Shown: positions 11,585 to 20,939 of the stretch, one piece after another | How positions within the stretch are numbered: the stretch's first letter is position 1 | How the letters are laid out: each line of letters starts with the position of its first letter | The notes under the pieces: model-generated | Told to the model about the DNA's origin: nothing | What the model saw: the letters and a program-made list of their open reading frames with translations, nothing else | Databases searched by the model: none | Position numbers and translations under genes: made by a program | Assembly (NCBI GenBank): GCA_038380435.1 | Contig: JAWZYU010000025.1 | Span: forward strand, 28,992,707 to 29,056,706 | Source of the DNA: Ryuthela nishihirai | Taxonomy: Eukaryota; Arthropoda; Arachnida; Araneae; Heptathelidae | Direction: 5' to 3' | DNA: 64,000 bases

Positions 11585-11690
11585 TCTTCTCAGACCTTCT
11601 ACTAAGGCATATAAACTGACAGGCTCCTGCCAGACCTCTGTGGCAAGCAGCTGCTTGAGGGGGTATTTATTTATTATTTATTTTTTATTT
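11585..11690 (+). repeat. SINE2 3' fragment
   Basis: Matches the body and tail of SINE2 (CTTCTCAGACCTTCTACT, GGCAAGCAGCTGCTTGAG, TATTTATTTATT tail). The tRNA-like head is missing. Confidence 0.8.
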
Positions 11691-12017
11691 ATTATAATAA
11701 CGGGCATAATATTTTTGTTTTCCATAATAAAATGGAAATAAAATTACTATTATTATTAGAAGAAGAATTAATCTTGATTCTTGTTAAAAAAAAATGCTAC
11801 TTTTTTCACACTGTTGTTTTTTATTTTTGGTTCCAGATGTTAAAGGGAGACATCTCGGATATCAATGTAGACTTCAGATGCCAATAAAGACAGAAAAAAA
11901 GCGAAAAAAAAATGCTTTTATAGAAAATTAAAATGCCTTAAAACTATAATGTTTTAGAATCATCAAATCTCAGTAAATAAATTTTCCGTAAGAACGCAAA
12001 ACGTTTTCTTAATTCTC
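11691..12017. other. Upstream region of UNC93-like gene A
   Basis: AT-rich. I see no certain promoter. It probably ends as the 5'UTR intron, since an acceptor lies at 12018-12019. Confidence 0.4.
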
Positions 12018-12019
12018 AG
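12005..12019 (+). promoter_or_regulatory. Likely 3' splice site in 5'UTR of gene A
   Basis: TTTTCTTAATTCTCAG ends at 12019, two bases before the gene A ATG. This implies a non-coding first exon further upstream. Inference from sequence only. Confidence 0.55.
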
Positions 12020-12021
12020 CT

Positions 12022-13014
12022 ATGCAATCCAGTAAACGAAAACTAAATAATTCCGATGGCAAAGGCATTCCATCTTCCAATATTCGAATGACTGCCGAAA
12101 AGCTGAAAAATAACAATTTCCCACCTAATAAAAAAACGATAAAGTCATCTTTACTCGATTCTAAACGCGTAAGCAAAAGCAAAACAATAAAGAACCTACT
12201 CGTCTTATCTCTTGGCAATTTCTTGGTTTTCCTAGCCTTTGATTCTCTAGCCAATCTTCAGAGCACCATCAATTGCGAGGAAGGTATAGGAATGGCCTCA
12301 CAAGCTACGATTTACGCTTTTTTAACGGTATCTTCGCTTTTCCTGCCTGCTTTCGTTATCAAACGCTTGGGATGCAAGTTAACACTCATTATATCCATAC
12401 TGTGTTTCTGTCCATACATAGCAGCCAACTTATATCCCCAATGGTGGACCATGATCCCCGCTGCAGCAGTATGTGGATCCGTTGCTGGACCTCTGTTGTC
12501 TGCAAGAGGTACTTACCTGAATGAAATTAGCTTCCAGTATGCTACTGATAGGCAACATTCGGTGGAAGTCACCAATGCTTGGTTGTTTGGGATTTCTAGC
12601 ATGATTCACCACAACTCGGAGATCTGGGGGAACTTGATATCCTATTACGTGCTGACGCCAGAGAATGGTACGTGTTATATCGTTTCGAATGAAACTCTGA
12701 CCACTTGTGGAGATTCTTTCTGCAATCAGGAGTTTCAACAAAGTAATCCTAATCTGAAACCGCCCGAGGATGAGAAGAGGTATCTGTTGGTCGGAATTTA
12801 CTTGATATCTTCTCTTCTGGCCGCCGCCGTTCTCACCTTGCTGCTAGATCCGTTGCAAAGGGATGAAGAAGATGGATTCGAGAAGTCAAATCTCTCTTTA
12901 GATCTGTTCTTGGCCGCAGTGAAGCAATTGAAGAAAGGAAATCAGTTGCTTTTGTTGCCGCTGATCTTTTACATGGGTCTGGTAGAAGGATTCTACAACA
13001 GCGAATACAGCAAA
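12022..13014 (+). CDS. UNC93-like gene A, coding exon 1
   Basis: Encodes residues 1-331 of an UNC93-family multi-pass membrane protein. UNC93 relatives act as accessory or trafficking proteins (worm UNC-93 with a K2P channel, vertebrate UNC93B1 with Toll-like receptors); the function of this arthropod branch is not known. After a charged ~55-residue N-terminus come hydrophobic helices with the family block LQSTI-EEGIGMASQATIYAF, the RLGCK loop, PYIAANLYP, and a lumenal loop with two NxT/S sequons (NGT, NET) and paired cysteines (CGDSFC). The exon ends in phase 0 at GTAAGT (13015). Paralogous to the exons at 43161-44162 and 60547-61581. Confidence 0.93.
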
Positions 13015-13189
13015 GTAAGTGCCAATAATGCTTCATTTGTTGATTTTTTTATCGAAATTTGTAAATGATAGCAAAATGCGATTCATTTTAGTAAGATTAT
13101 TCAGTGGATATGAATTTTTATCTCAATTTCAAATTAATAAATGAATAAAAATAAGTAAACAAGCAGTTGTTTCTCTTTGTCATTAATCT

Positions 13190-13315
13190 ATAGTCGTCAG
13201 GTTCGAGTTCCACTTGAGCCAGCTTTGAGATTTATCTCTTCTACCCCGCCCCCCTAACTGCCCATCCCAAAGAGGGCATCTATGGGCTTCCTTTAGTCGA
13301 ATGGCCGCCTTTAGT
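13190..13315 (+). repeat. Old SINE1 fragment with local duplications
   Basis: Diverged SINE1 head and central part (GGTTCGAGTTCC, GAGATTTATCTC). It continues after the younger insertion at 13735-13825, where a GCCGCCTTTAGTCGAATGGGACGT unit is tandemly repeated several times. Confidence 0.6.
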
Positions 13316-13327
13316 CGAATGGGACGT

Positions 13328-13722
13328 TGTTGGGTTGGGTTGTTTTACCTCTGAGCGGCACTTTTTTGCACACCATGGGCTAAATGGCCAGGTCACATGG
13401 ACCCCGAAGGCTCAGAGAAGGTTGGGAGGAGGGGACCCATTGGAACAGCTGTTGGGAGACAGATGGTGGTAGCCTACCGTCAAGGCCATCCAGCGTGTTC
13501 TTTAACGTGCACAGGATATGACTCTCCCGCACACGGGACCACGGCTTAACGTCCCATCCGACGGACGGCGGCCTTTCCAAGCCCATCGGTGTCCCCTACT
13601 GACCGTGGGCAGGGCGGAGAATTTTGCGGAGATAAATCTCAACGCTGACCCAGCTGGGACTCGAACCTGGGAACTGCAGATTACGAGCCTGGCGCGCTAC
13701 CGACTGAGCAACCCCCGCCCCC
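13328..13722 (-). repeat. SINE1 copy with target site duplication
   Basis: Full-length, flanked by the exact 12-bp CGAATGGGACGT (13316-13327, 13723-13734). Inserted into an older SINE1-derived tandem repeat. Confidence 0.95.
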
Positions 13723-13830
13723 CGAATGGGACGTCAAGTCGTGCCGCCTTTAGTCGAATGGGACGTAAAGTCGTGCCACAAAAAAAAAGGCCGCCTTTAG
13801 TCGATAGGGACGTAAAGTTGTGCCACATGT

Positions 13831-14784
13831 TGTCATGTCCCTCGAATTTTATATTTTATTTATTTATTGTATATTTTTGTTGTATTATATTGTTGTATAT
13901 ATTTTTATGTGTTCTTTGAAATGTTTGTGCTGGGATGACTCACTGTTGTTGTTTTCGGGTCTGAAGCTGCTCCGTGCGAGGGTGACGAATGCCAGCAGTT
14001 GTCGATGGATGTTAATGACCGCCTAGGGCGCTAGCGCAGGGAGAAGGCTAGGCGGGAGATTTGAAAGCTTTAGTCTTGGTGTGAGCACGTTGAACGAAAG
14101 GTCATCTCAACAAGCGTCAGAAGGACGCCGCGCCTTACTCGAACCCTCGAAAGGAGGGTGTGATTCCAAGAGGGAATCAAGATTCTTATGTGAATCGGAT
14201 ATTAGTCTGTGCGTTAGCTGTCAAGCGAAGAGGTCGCGTTGACACGCGTCAAAAGGACGCCGCCTTTCTCAATAGTAACCCTTGGAGTGAGTGAGGGTGC
14301 GATTCCCAGAGGGAATCCAGATTCTTGGAGAATCTTGTCTTTTATTCTTGTGGTTCAGGAGGAGCCACAGTGTAGGCAAAGATTGGTTATCCCTTTCGCC
14401 AAGTTTTGAGGTCTGTAAAGTGAGAAATTGCAGAGTGTGCAATTCTCCACCTCATTTTATTAATATTTGCAGTAGCAAAGCAGCAAAGGCCCACGGAGTG
14501 GAGTTCACTCCCAGCACGTAGCTGTATATAGTGTGTATAAAAATTGTAAATTCCCTATATAACTCTCGTGCAATAATTGATGGACCATTGTTATTCTTCA
14601 TTCAACGCAGCAAAGTTGAGGCATACAGTGGCACGGGCATAAATTCACTGCTCACCGCGAACCTGAAGTTTCACCAAAGTGAATTAAGTAATTTCATCAT
14701 CGTCCCTCTCTCCTGTGTGGACTGGGTCATCACATCTGTCACAATGGGACAGGATCCGAACAAGAGAACACACATGTGCAGGAG
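13831..14784 (+). mobile_element. Possible LTR-retrotransposon fragment
   Basis: Starts TGTCATGTCCC and contains a GC-richer block with an internal direct duplication (the CGTCARAAGGACGCCG and GATTCCNAGAGGGAATC segments at ~14114-14190 and ~14247-14330). Then comes a TATATAG-like stretch (14524) and, past ~14610, an AGTGGCACGGGC motif resembling the region after a primer-binding site, followed by an ATG-GGACAGGATCC frame. I could not find a second LTR or gag/pol, so this is a weak call. Confidence 0.35.
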
Positions 14785-15168
14785 GGTTGGGTTGGGTTGT
14801 TTTACCTCTGAGCGGCACTCTTTTGCACACCATGGGCTAAATGGCCTTGTCACATGGACCCCGAAGGCTCAGAGAAGGTTGGGGGAGGGGACCCACTGGA
14901 ACAGCTGTTGGGAGACAGATGGTAGCCTCCCGTCAAGGCCATCCAGCGTGTTCTTTAACATGCACAGGCTCTCCCACACACTGGGCCACGGCTTAACGTC
15001 CCATCCGACGGACGGCGGCCTTTCCAAGCCCATCGGTGTCCCCTACTGACCGTGGGCAGGGCGGGGAATTTTGCGGAGATAAATCTCAACGCTGACCTAG
15101 CTGGGACTCGAACCTGGGAACTACAGATTACGAGCCTGGCGCGCTACCGACTGAGCCACCTCCGCCCC
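14785..15168 (-). repeat. SINE1 copy with target site duplication
   Basis: Full-length, flanked by the 12-bp CATGTGCAGGAG at 14773-14784 and 15169-15180. Confidence 0.95.
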
Positions 15169-15180
15169 CATGTGCAGGAG

Positions 15181-15351
15181 AGTCATACCCTTAACACGCT
15201 GGATGCCTTTGATGGGAGGTTTCCATCTGTTTTCTAACAGCCATCCAGTCTTCTAACAGCTTTCCCAAGCCTTCCCTCGGGGTCCTTGTGACCTGGTCAT
15301 TTAGCCCATTGTATGTACAAATGTGACCCTCAGAGGTAAATCAACCCAATC
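15181..15351 (+). repeat. Old SINE1 fragment
   Basis: Diverged 3' half of SINE1 (AACACGCTGGATG, GTCCTTGTGACCTGG, CTCAGAGGTAAATCAACCCAA). It is the target of the insertion at 14785-15168. Confidence 0.75.
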
Positions 15352-15659
15352 GTTTGTGGTGGTTGGGAAAATATTAGCACTCACATTTACCGAAACTCTC
15401 AATAGCTTTTAATAGCGCCCTCTCACGGTGAGAAAAGTAGGGAAATGGTCATATTTTGAATGAAAAATACAAACGATAAATAAAGCTAGCAAACTTTATT
15501 GTAATATTATAAATTAAACGGATTGAAACTGAGCGTGAATTCAAAAATAATATTCAACCACAATAATTCTAAAAATAATGTAATTTATTACAAAAGTATG
15601 AATGAAAACATTTATGTAAACTATATTCAACCAACACAAATCTTCGTCAGTATGAAAAT

Positions 15660-15809
15660 AAACCTTCAGAAGAACATAGCACCTCCCAAATGCAAGGAAT
15701 GAAATTTATCTATTTTGAGGACCCAAATGTAAGGAATGTAATTCGATCCAATTTGAGGGCTCAAGTGTAATATGTGAAGTTGGATGTTATTTAAAAGCCC
15801 GAGTGTAAG
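15660..15809. repeat. Degenerate ~40-bp tandem repeat
   Basis: About four diverged units of the type CCAAATGTAAGGAATG followed by an ATTTGAGGG-like segment. A further unit follows the SINE at 16198-16240, so the SINE at 15810 landed inside the array. Confidence 0.55.
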
Positions 15810-16197
15810 GTGGGGCGGGGGTGGCTCAGTCGGTAGCGCGCCAGGCAAGTAATCTGTAGTTCCCAGGTTCGAGTCCCAGCTGGGTCAGCGTTGAGATTTA
15901 TCTCCGCAAAATTTCCCGCCCTGCCCACGGTCAGTAAACGAGACCGATGGGCTTGGAAAGGCCGCTGTCCGTCGGATGGGACGTTAAGCCGTGGCCCCGT
16001 GTGCGGGAGAGCCATACCTTGTGCACGTTAAAGAACACTCTGGATGGCCTTGATGAGAGGCTACCATCTGTCTTCGAACAGCTGTTTCAGTGGGACCCCT
16101 CCTCCAACCTTCTCTGAGCCTTCGGCGTCCATGTGACCTGACCATTTAGCCCATGGTGTGCAAAAAAGTGCCGCTCAGAGGTAAAACAACCCAACCC
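15810..16197 (+). repeat. SINE1 copy, plus orientation
   Basis: Full-length, from the GGGGCGGGGGTGGCTCAG head to the AACAACCCAACC tail. AGTGTAAG flanks both sides. Confidence 0.93.
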
Positions 16198-16336
16198 TAG
16201 TGTAAGAAGTATAGTTGAATCCTATTTTAGGGTCCAGGTACGTGAAACTTACACAAGACCTTTTAGGTCACTCAAATGTGCTTTTTGTACACTAGAGTCT
16301 TCGGTCTAATCTCTATTCATAAATATTCTTTTCCAG

Positions 16337-16604
16337 GCATACATCGCCTGTGCGTGGGGAGTCCCTCATGTCGGATTTGTGTCCATCTGCTTCGGTGTGG
16401 CGAGTGCTGTGGCCGACGCCATATCCGGTCCTCTCGTCATGTGCTTCACACGTGTTCCTGTCTTCCTGTTAGCCGCCACTGCTCATTTCGGTTTGTTCGT
16501 CACTCTGTTCCTATGGAAACCAACTCCGAACCATCCTCTCTTCTTCTTTGTTGTTGCTGGCATCTATGGTTTAGGAAACGGCATCTGGATATCGCAAATT
16601 ACTG
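16337..16604 (+). CDS. UNC93-like gene A, coding exon 2
   Basis: 268 bp, entering in phase 0 (GCA TAC ATC, AYIACAWG) and leaving in phase 1 at GTTAGT. It encodes about 89 residues with two to three membrane helices (HVGFVSICFGVASAVAD, VFLLAATAHFGLFVTLFLW, HPLFFFVVAGIYGLGNGIW). Gene B has an exon of exactly the same length and phase at 39982-40249, which supports both boundaries. Confidence 0.92.
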
Positions 16605-16824
16605 GTTAGTCCTTTATTTTTATCTTTCTACTTAAGTCGTTAATGTCTCATTTTAATCTATGCATTTTCATAGTTTTTTTTTATTAGTTTGTGAAGTATT
16701 TTTGTTGACTTAGGGTTCAAAGCAGTTTCGTATTCGCTAACTATATGTCAAGATCAAATACTGAACCGATTTAAACCTTAAGATCACATAAATTAATAGC
16801 AGCCTTCTGAAGTTACAAGTAATA

Positions 16825-16990
16825 TGGTTAGCACGCTTGGCTACTGGTCTAAGGGACCTGGGTTCGAGCCCCGGGTAAGGCATGGCTGTTTGTGTCGTTT
16901 TTCTGCTGAAGTCCTGCCATCCTCTCAGACCTTCTACTCTCAGGACTTCACGCTTCAGACTTTTCAGGCATGTAAACTGACAGGCTATCT
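16825..16990 (+). repeat. SINE2 copy, diverged
   Basis: tRNA-like head (GGTTAGCACGCTTGGCT, GGGTTCGAGCCCC) followed by the SINE2 body (TTTTTCTGCTGAAGTCCTG, CATCCTCTCAGACCTTC). Contains a short duplication and ends before the usual CAGCTGCTTG tail. Confidence 0.75.
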
Positions 16991-17225
16991 TTAACTGTGT
17001 CTGTTTATTTTAAAGAGACACAAGTTTTTGCATAAATACGTATAATATCATGTTAAACATTTGAATTCTGGTATAATATTCATTATATATCTTTTCTTAA
17101 ATATTTTTAAGGCGAATCACTCGAAGCAATTACGCGGTCAACTCACAACAATTACACTTAACACTCGGGATAATTAGGCAGACAACACAAAACAAATTCT
17201 CTTATACTTGGGACAATTACGCGGA

Positions 17226-17606
17226 TTGGGTTGTTTTACCTCTGAGCAGCACTTTTCTGCACACCATGAGTTAAATGGCCAAGTCACATAGGATCTCGAA
17301 GGCTCAGAGAAGGTTGGGGGAGGGGACCCACTGGAACAGCTGTTGGGAGACAGATGGTAGCCTCCCGTCAAGGCCATCCAGCCTGTTCTTTAACGTGCAC
17401 AGGGTGTGGCTCTCCCGTATACGGAGCCATGATTTAACGTCCCATCCGACGGACGGCGGCCTTTCCAAGCCCATCGGTGTCCCCTACTGACTGTGGGAAG
17501 GAACGGGGAGTTTTGCGGAGATTAATCTCAACGTTGACCCAGTTGGGACTCGAACCTGGGAACTACAGATTACGAGTCCGGCGCGCTACCGACTGAGCCA
17601 CCCCCC
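17226..17606 (-). repeat. SINE1 copy with target site duplication
   Basis: Flanked by the 11-bp AATTACGCGGA at 17215-17225 and 17607-17617. Confidence 0.95.
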
Positions 17607-17617
17607 AATTACGCGGA

Positions 17618-18162
17618 TAACTCAAAACAGTTACATTGACCATTGGCAACATTTTTTTTCATTTGCAATACTTAGGATGGAGAAGACTGTTAGAAGCTAC
17701 TCCTAGCTTTTACAGGCCATCTATACACGAACGTGATTCACTAAGAACTAAGTCCAAATTTAACAGATCATTAATTATGAGAACATCTCGCAGCATTTAC
17801 ACGTACCACTCGAAACAATTACACTGCTAACTCACAATAGCCACAATAGCCACTTCTGGAAGAGGCGGGTTCGAATCCTACTCAGGAAGAAACCAAATTT
17901 TTTCAGCAAATTATATCTAATGTTTCTTGTATACAGGACATTTTTCTGTGATACTTTATTATTGAATATTACTTCTAGCATTTATAGCTTCAAATAACAC
18001 TAAGACAAATAACATTTGAGGCTTTTGAGAAAAACAGTACAGCTGTACAAAAACCTTCAGACGGCCCTGATACATTTTATTAGCCAGGATAGTCAGAAAT
18101 TAAAGGTTCCCAGTTTATTCCTTGCCAAACAAATATCTGGGGCTGTGACATCACCGCATGTT
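17618..18162. other. No gene recognised
   Basis: Intronic. A short tRNA B-box-like GGGTTCGAATCC at ~17868 suggests a SINE scrap, but no full element is visible. Confidence 0.4.
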
Positions 18163-18510
18163 GGGGGGGGGGGTAGTTGGTAGTGCGTCAGGCTCCTGAT
18201 CTGCAGTTCCTAGGTTCGAATTTCCCCAAACTCCCCGCCCTGCCCACGTTCAGTCGGAGGTACCGATGGGCTTGAAAAGGCCGCTGTCGGTCTAATGAAC
18301 GTTAAACCGTGGTCCCTTGTGCTGGAGAGCCATACTCTGTGCACGTTAAAGAACACGCTGGATGGCCTTGACAGTAGGCTACCATGTCTCTCAACAGCTG
18401 TTCCAGTGAGTCCCCTCCCCAACCTTCTCTGAGCCCTCATGGCCCTCGTGACCTGGATATTTGTCCATTGTGTGCAAAACAAAGTGCCCCTCAGAGGTAA
18501 ACCAACCAAC
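18163..18510 (+). repeat. SINE1 copy, diverged
   Basis: Complete but older SINE1 with a G-tract at its start and a short deletion after the B box. An imperfect CATCAC-CATGTT repeat surrounds it. Confidence 0.85.
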
Positions 18511-18562
18511 CATCACATGTTAGTACCAAAGAGTGTCGCCAAGAGTGTCGCAAGAAAGTAGA

Positions 18563-18760
18563 TAGTGATGGGCTAGGAGAGGCTGCCGTGCGCGGATGGG
18601 ATGTAGAACCGTGGTTCCTTGTGTAGGAGACCTATTCCCTGTGCAAATTAAAGAAAACTGGATGGATTTACCAGAGGATTCCATCTGTCTCCTAACAGCT
18701 CTTCAATGTGTCTCTTCTCCTCCCAACCTAATCTGAGCCCTGGGGTTCTTGTGATCTGGG
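18563..18760 (+). repeat. Old SINE1 fragment
   Basis: Diverged central and 3' parts of SINE1, without the tRNA-like head. Confidence 0.65.
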
Positions 18761-18770
18761 GAGGGCGGAG

Positions 18771-19183
18771 GTTTGGTTGGGTTGTTTTACATCTGAGCGG
18801 CACTTTTTTCTAGCCATTTAGCACCTGGCCATTTAGCACCATGGACTAAATGGCCAGGTCACATGGACCCCGAAGGCTCAGAGAAGGTTGTGGGAGGGGA
18901 CCCATTGGAACAGCTGTTGGGAAACAGATGGTAGCCTCCCTTTAAGACCGCCCAGCGTGTTCTTTAACGTGCACAGAGTATGACTCTCCCGCACACGGAG
19001 CAACGGCTTAATGTCCCATCCGACGGACGGTGGCCTTTCCAAGCATATCAGTGTCCCCTACTGACCATAGGCAAGGCGGGGAGTTTTGTGGAGATAAATC
19101 TCAATGCTGACCCAGCTGGGACTCGAACCTGGAAACTACAGATTATGAGCCTGGCACGCTAATGACTTAGCCACCCCCGCCCC
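18771..19183 (-). repeat. SINE1 copy with small internal insertion
   Basis: Near full length. Contains a duplicated CCATTTAGCACC segment near 18815-18840 close to its tail end. Confidence 0.88.
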
Positions 19184-19330
19184 GGCTTGGAAAAGCTGCC
19201 GTCCGTAGGATGGGACATTAAGCCTTTGGGGCTGAGTTGCTGGCTCATCATTGATGATAGGAACACGCACTTGTGATGTTGCCATTTAGACCACTGTGAC
19301 AAAAAGAGTGTCTGTCAGAGGTAAAGCATT
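19184..19330 (+). repeat. Old SINE1 fragment
   Basis: Diverged SINE1 central piece (GCCGTCCGTAGGATGGGAC) and tail remains (CAGAGGTAAAGC). Confidence 0.6.
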
Positions 19331-19382
19331 AAAATAACCAAAGGGCAGGGGTGGCCCAGTTGGTAGCGCGCCAGGCTCGTAA

Positions 19383-19388
19383 TCTGCA
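19383..19388. repeat. 6-bp target site duplication, left
   Basis: TCTGCA, repeated at 31930-31935. It is the interrupted SINE1 sequence AATCTGCAGTTCC. Confidence 0.93.
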
Positions 19389-19610
19389 AGTAGTGGGGCT
19401 GCCACTATAGTCCCCCCCACGCACAGTGCTTTCCCCCTATGACGTCACAAGCCACGCCCACTTCCGGCAACACCCTATGACGTCACAAACAACGCCCACT
19501 TCCGGCCACGCCCCCTATGACGTCGCCGACCACGCCCCATATGACATCACCAGCCACACCCCTGTGATGTAACATGATGTAATCATGACTTAACACGCCA
19601 CGCCCCTTTA
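19389..19610 (+). repeat. Left terminal inverted repeat with CRE/GC-box/ETS-like array
   Basis: The inverted copy is at ~31745-31929. TGACGTCA occurs at 19440 and 19478, variants at 19518 and 19542. ACTTCCGG occurs at 19460 and 19498. CCACGCCC-type boxes lie between them. The basic unit is 38 bp; the left end has one unit more than the right. Confidence 0.85.
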
Positions 19611-19619
19611 TTAATAATT

Positions 19620-19975
19620 CCTCCCCCTTTATTAAACCCCCCTTTCACCCCCTTTCCCCCTCAGTGGCGCCATCTGTTGACAGTGAGACGTACTATTTTC
19701 CCAAAAACCCCTTTATTTTAAGTCTAATTTCTCGTTTTCGGACCCCACGGTCGACCTACCTATATTTTAAGCCCTCCCCTTATTAAAAACCCTCCTGGCG
19801 CCATCTGTTGACAGTGAGAAGTACTATTTTCCCAAAAAACCCTTTAAGTCTAATTTCTCGTTTTCGTACCCCACGGTCGAGCTACCTATATTTTAAGCCC
19901 TCCCCCTTATGAAAAACCCGCTGGTTGACCATTTAAACACCATACCTATATTTTAAGGCCCCCTCCTTCACTCGG
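19620..19975 (+). repeat. Subterminal direct repeats of the left arm
   Basis: A ~125-bp unit containing TGGCGCCATCTGTTGACAG, TACTATTTTCCCAAAAA, CTAATTTCTCGTTTTCG and ACCTATATTTTAAGCCC occurs at ~19670-19785 and ~19797-19905, with a shorter third relic. The mirror set lies at ~31385-31700. Confidence 0.8.
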
Positions 19976-19977
19976 CT

Positions 19978-20065
19978 GATGCAAGTCTCAGAATAATTGC
20001 ATGGAACGATTGGCTGGTCTCAGAATAATTGTATGGAACGATTGGCTGGTCTCAGAATAATTGTA
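19978..20065 (+). repeat. 32-bp tandem repeat in left arm
   Basis: Three units of GTCTCAGAATAATTG plus GAACGATTGGCTG; mirrored at ~31290-31375. A 130-aa frame crosses it in each arm, but its composition does not look like a gene. Confidence 0.75.
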
Positions 20066-20415
20066 CAGAAAAGGATGATACAAAATTCCCTAGTAATTAA
20101 ACACTCGTCAAAATATTCCTCACCTTTATTAAAATCACTCCACGGTCTAAATAAAAATCTGTTTTCTGTAGATGTGTTTCACCGGAAAAAAAAAAATCAT
20201 CCCTCGCTGTGTGGATTCCGGGACGCACGGGACTATACCGTGTACTTGCTGTGGCTTAGGTGCGTGTCAGGCATTTCAGATATTAACCTAGCATTCTTTA
20301 TAACTAGCTTTTTCTATGTGTTTCTTACACCAAAACACGATAGTCCTTTCACATTAATATACGTATTTTTTATAACCCACGTATTTTAAGTCCGTTTCAG
20401 TAACACTTATTTCTT

Positions 20416-20937
20416 TTAACTCCACGACTGTCGCTTACTAGATCTATCCACACTAACTGTTTTTAAAAGACTGTCCCGCAGAAAATGCCGATGGGTAAAA
20501 AATATGATTTTATTCGTCGTGATGAAAAATATTGAGGAGTGATAGGATCGACCTAATAGACTCCGTGTTCGGATCCTCACCCCAGACAGCGTTTCACTGA
20601 TGGATGGTTCAGTCCTACGAAAATAAAAAATTCCAAACGGGGGATCAAATTGACGAATGAATCTGTGCTGCTCCCGCATTAGGCGCGCTGTCTTACATCG
20701 TGAAAACTCACTGGCACTCTTTATCGTGGATTTCGGACTCGATATTTTCCCCAAGTCCGGAGACGGTTCTCTGCACAACCCTTTATGATAGGTTTCAACG
20801 CACCCCATGTAGACTTTTGAAATGACACGTCCTAAACCTTCAAGAGTTGTGCGTATTAGTCTCCATCGGGTTGGTGCCGTCAGATATCTGTGTTTCCACG
20901 TAGTAACGCAACACCGAAGAAAAAACGTCTCTCCCAT
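20416..20937 (-). CDS. Uncharacterised 173-aa ORF, left arm
   Basis: ATG-started frame, identical to the one at 30418-30939 in the other arm. Basic, rich in Arg and Ser, no recognised domain and no membrane segment of note. Its 3' part falls in a segment (mirror of 30760-31030) that is directly repeated elsewhere in the same arm without keeping the frame, which argues against selection on the protein. It may be non-coding. Confidence 0.3.
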   Translation of the reverse strand: MGETFFLRCCVTTWKHRYLTAPTRWRLIRTTLEGLGRVISKVYMGCVETYHKGLCREPSPDLGKISSPKSTIKSASEFSRCKTARLMREQHRFIRQFDPPFGIFYFRRTEPSISETLSGVRIRTRSLLGRSYHSSIFFITTNKIIFFTHRHFLRDSLLKTVSVDRSSKRQSWS

Positions 20938-20939
20938 CG

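Larger units (their letters stand above)
13015..16336 (+). other. Intron 1 of gene A
   Basis: GTAAGT donor at 13015 and TTTTCCAG acceptor at 16336. Holds SINE1 copies, an LTR-like stretch and a short degenerate tandem repeat. Confidence 0.85.
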
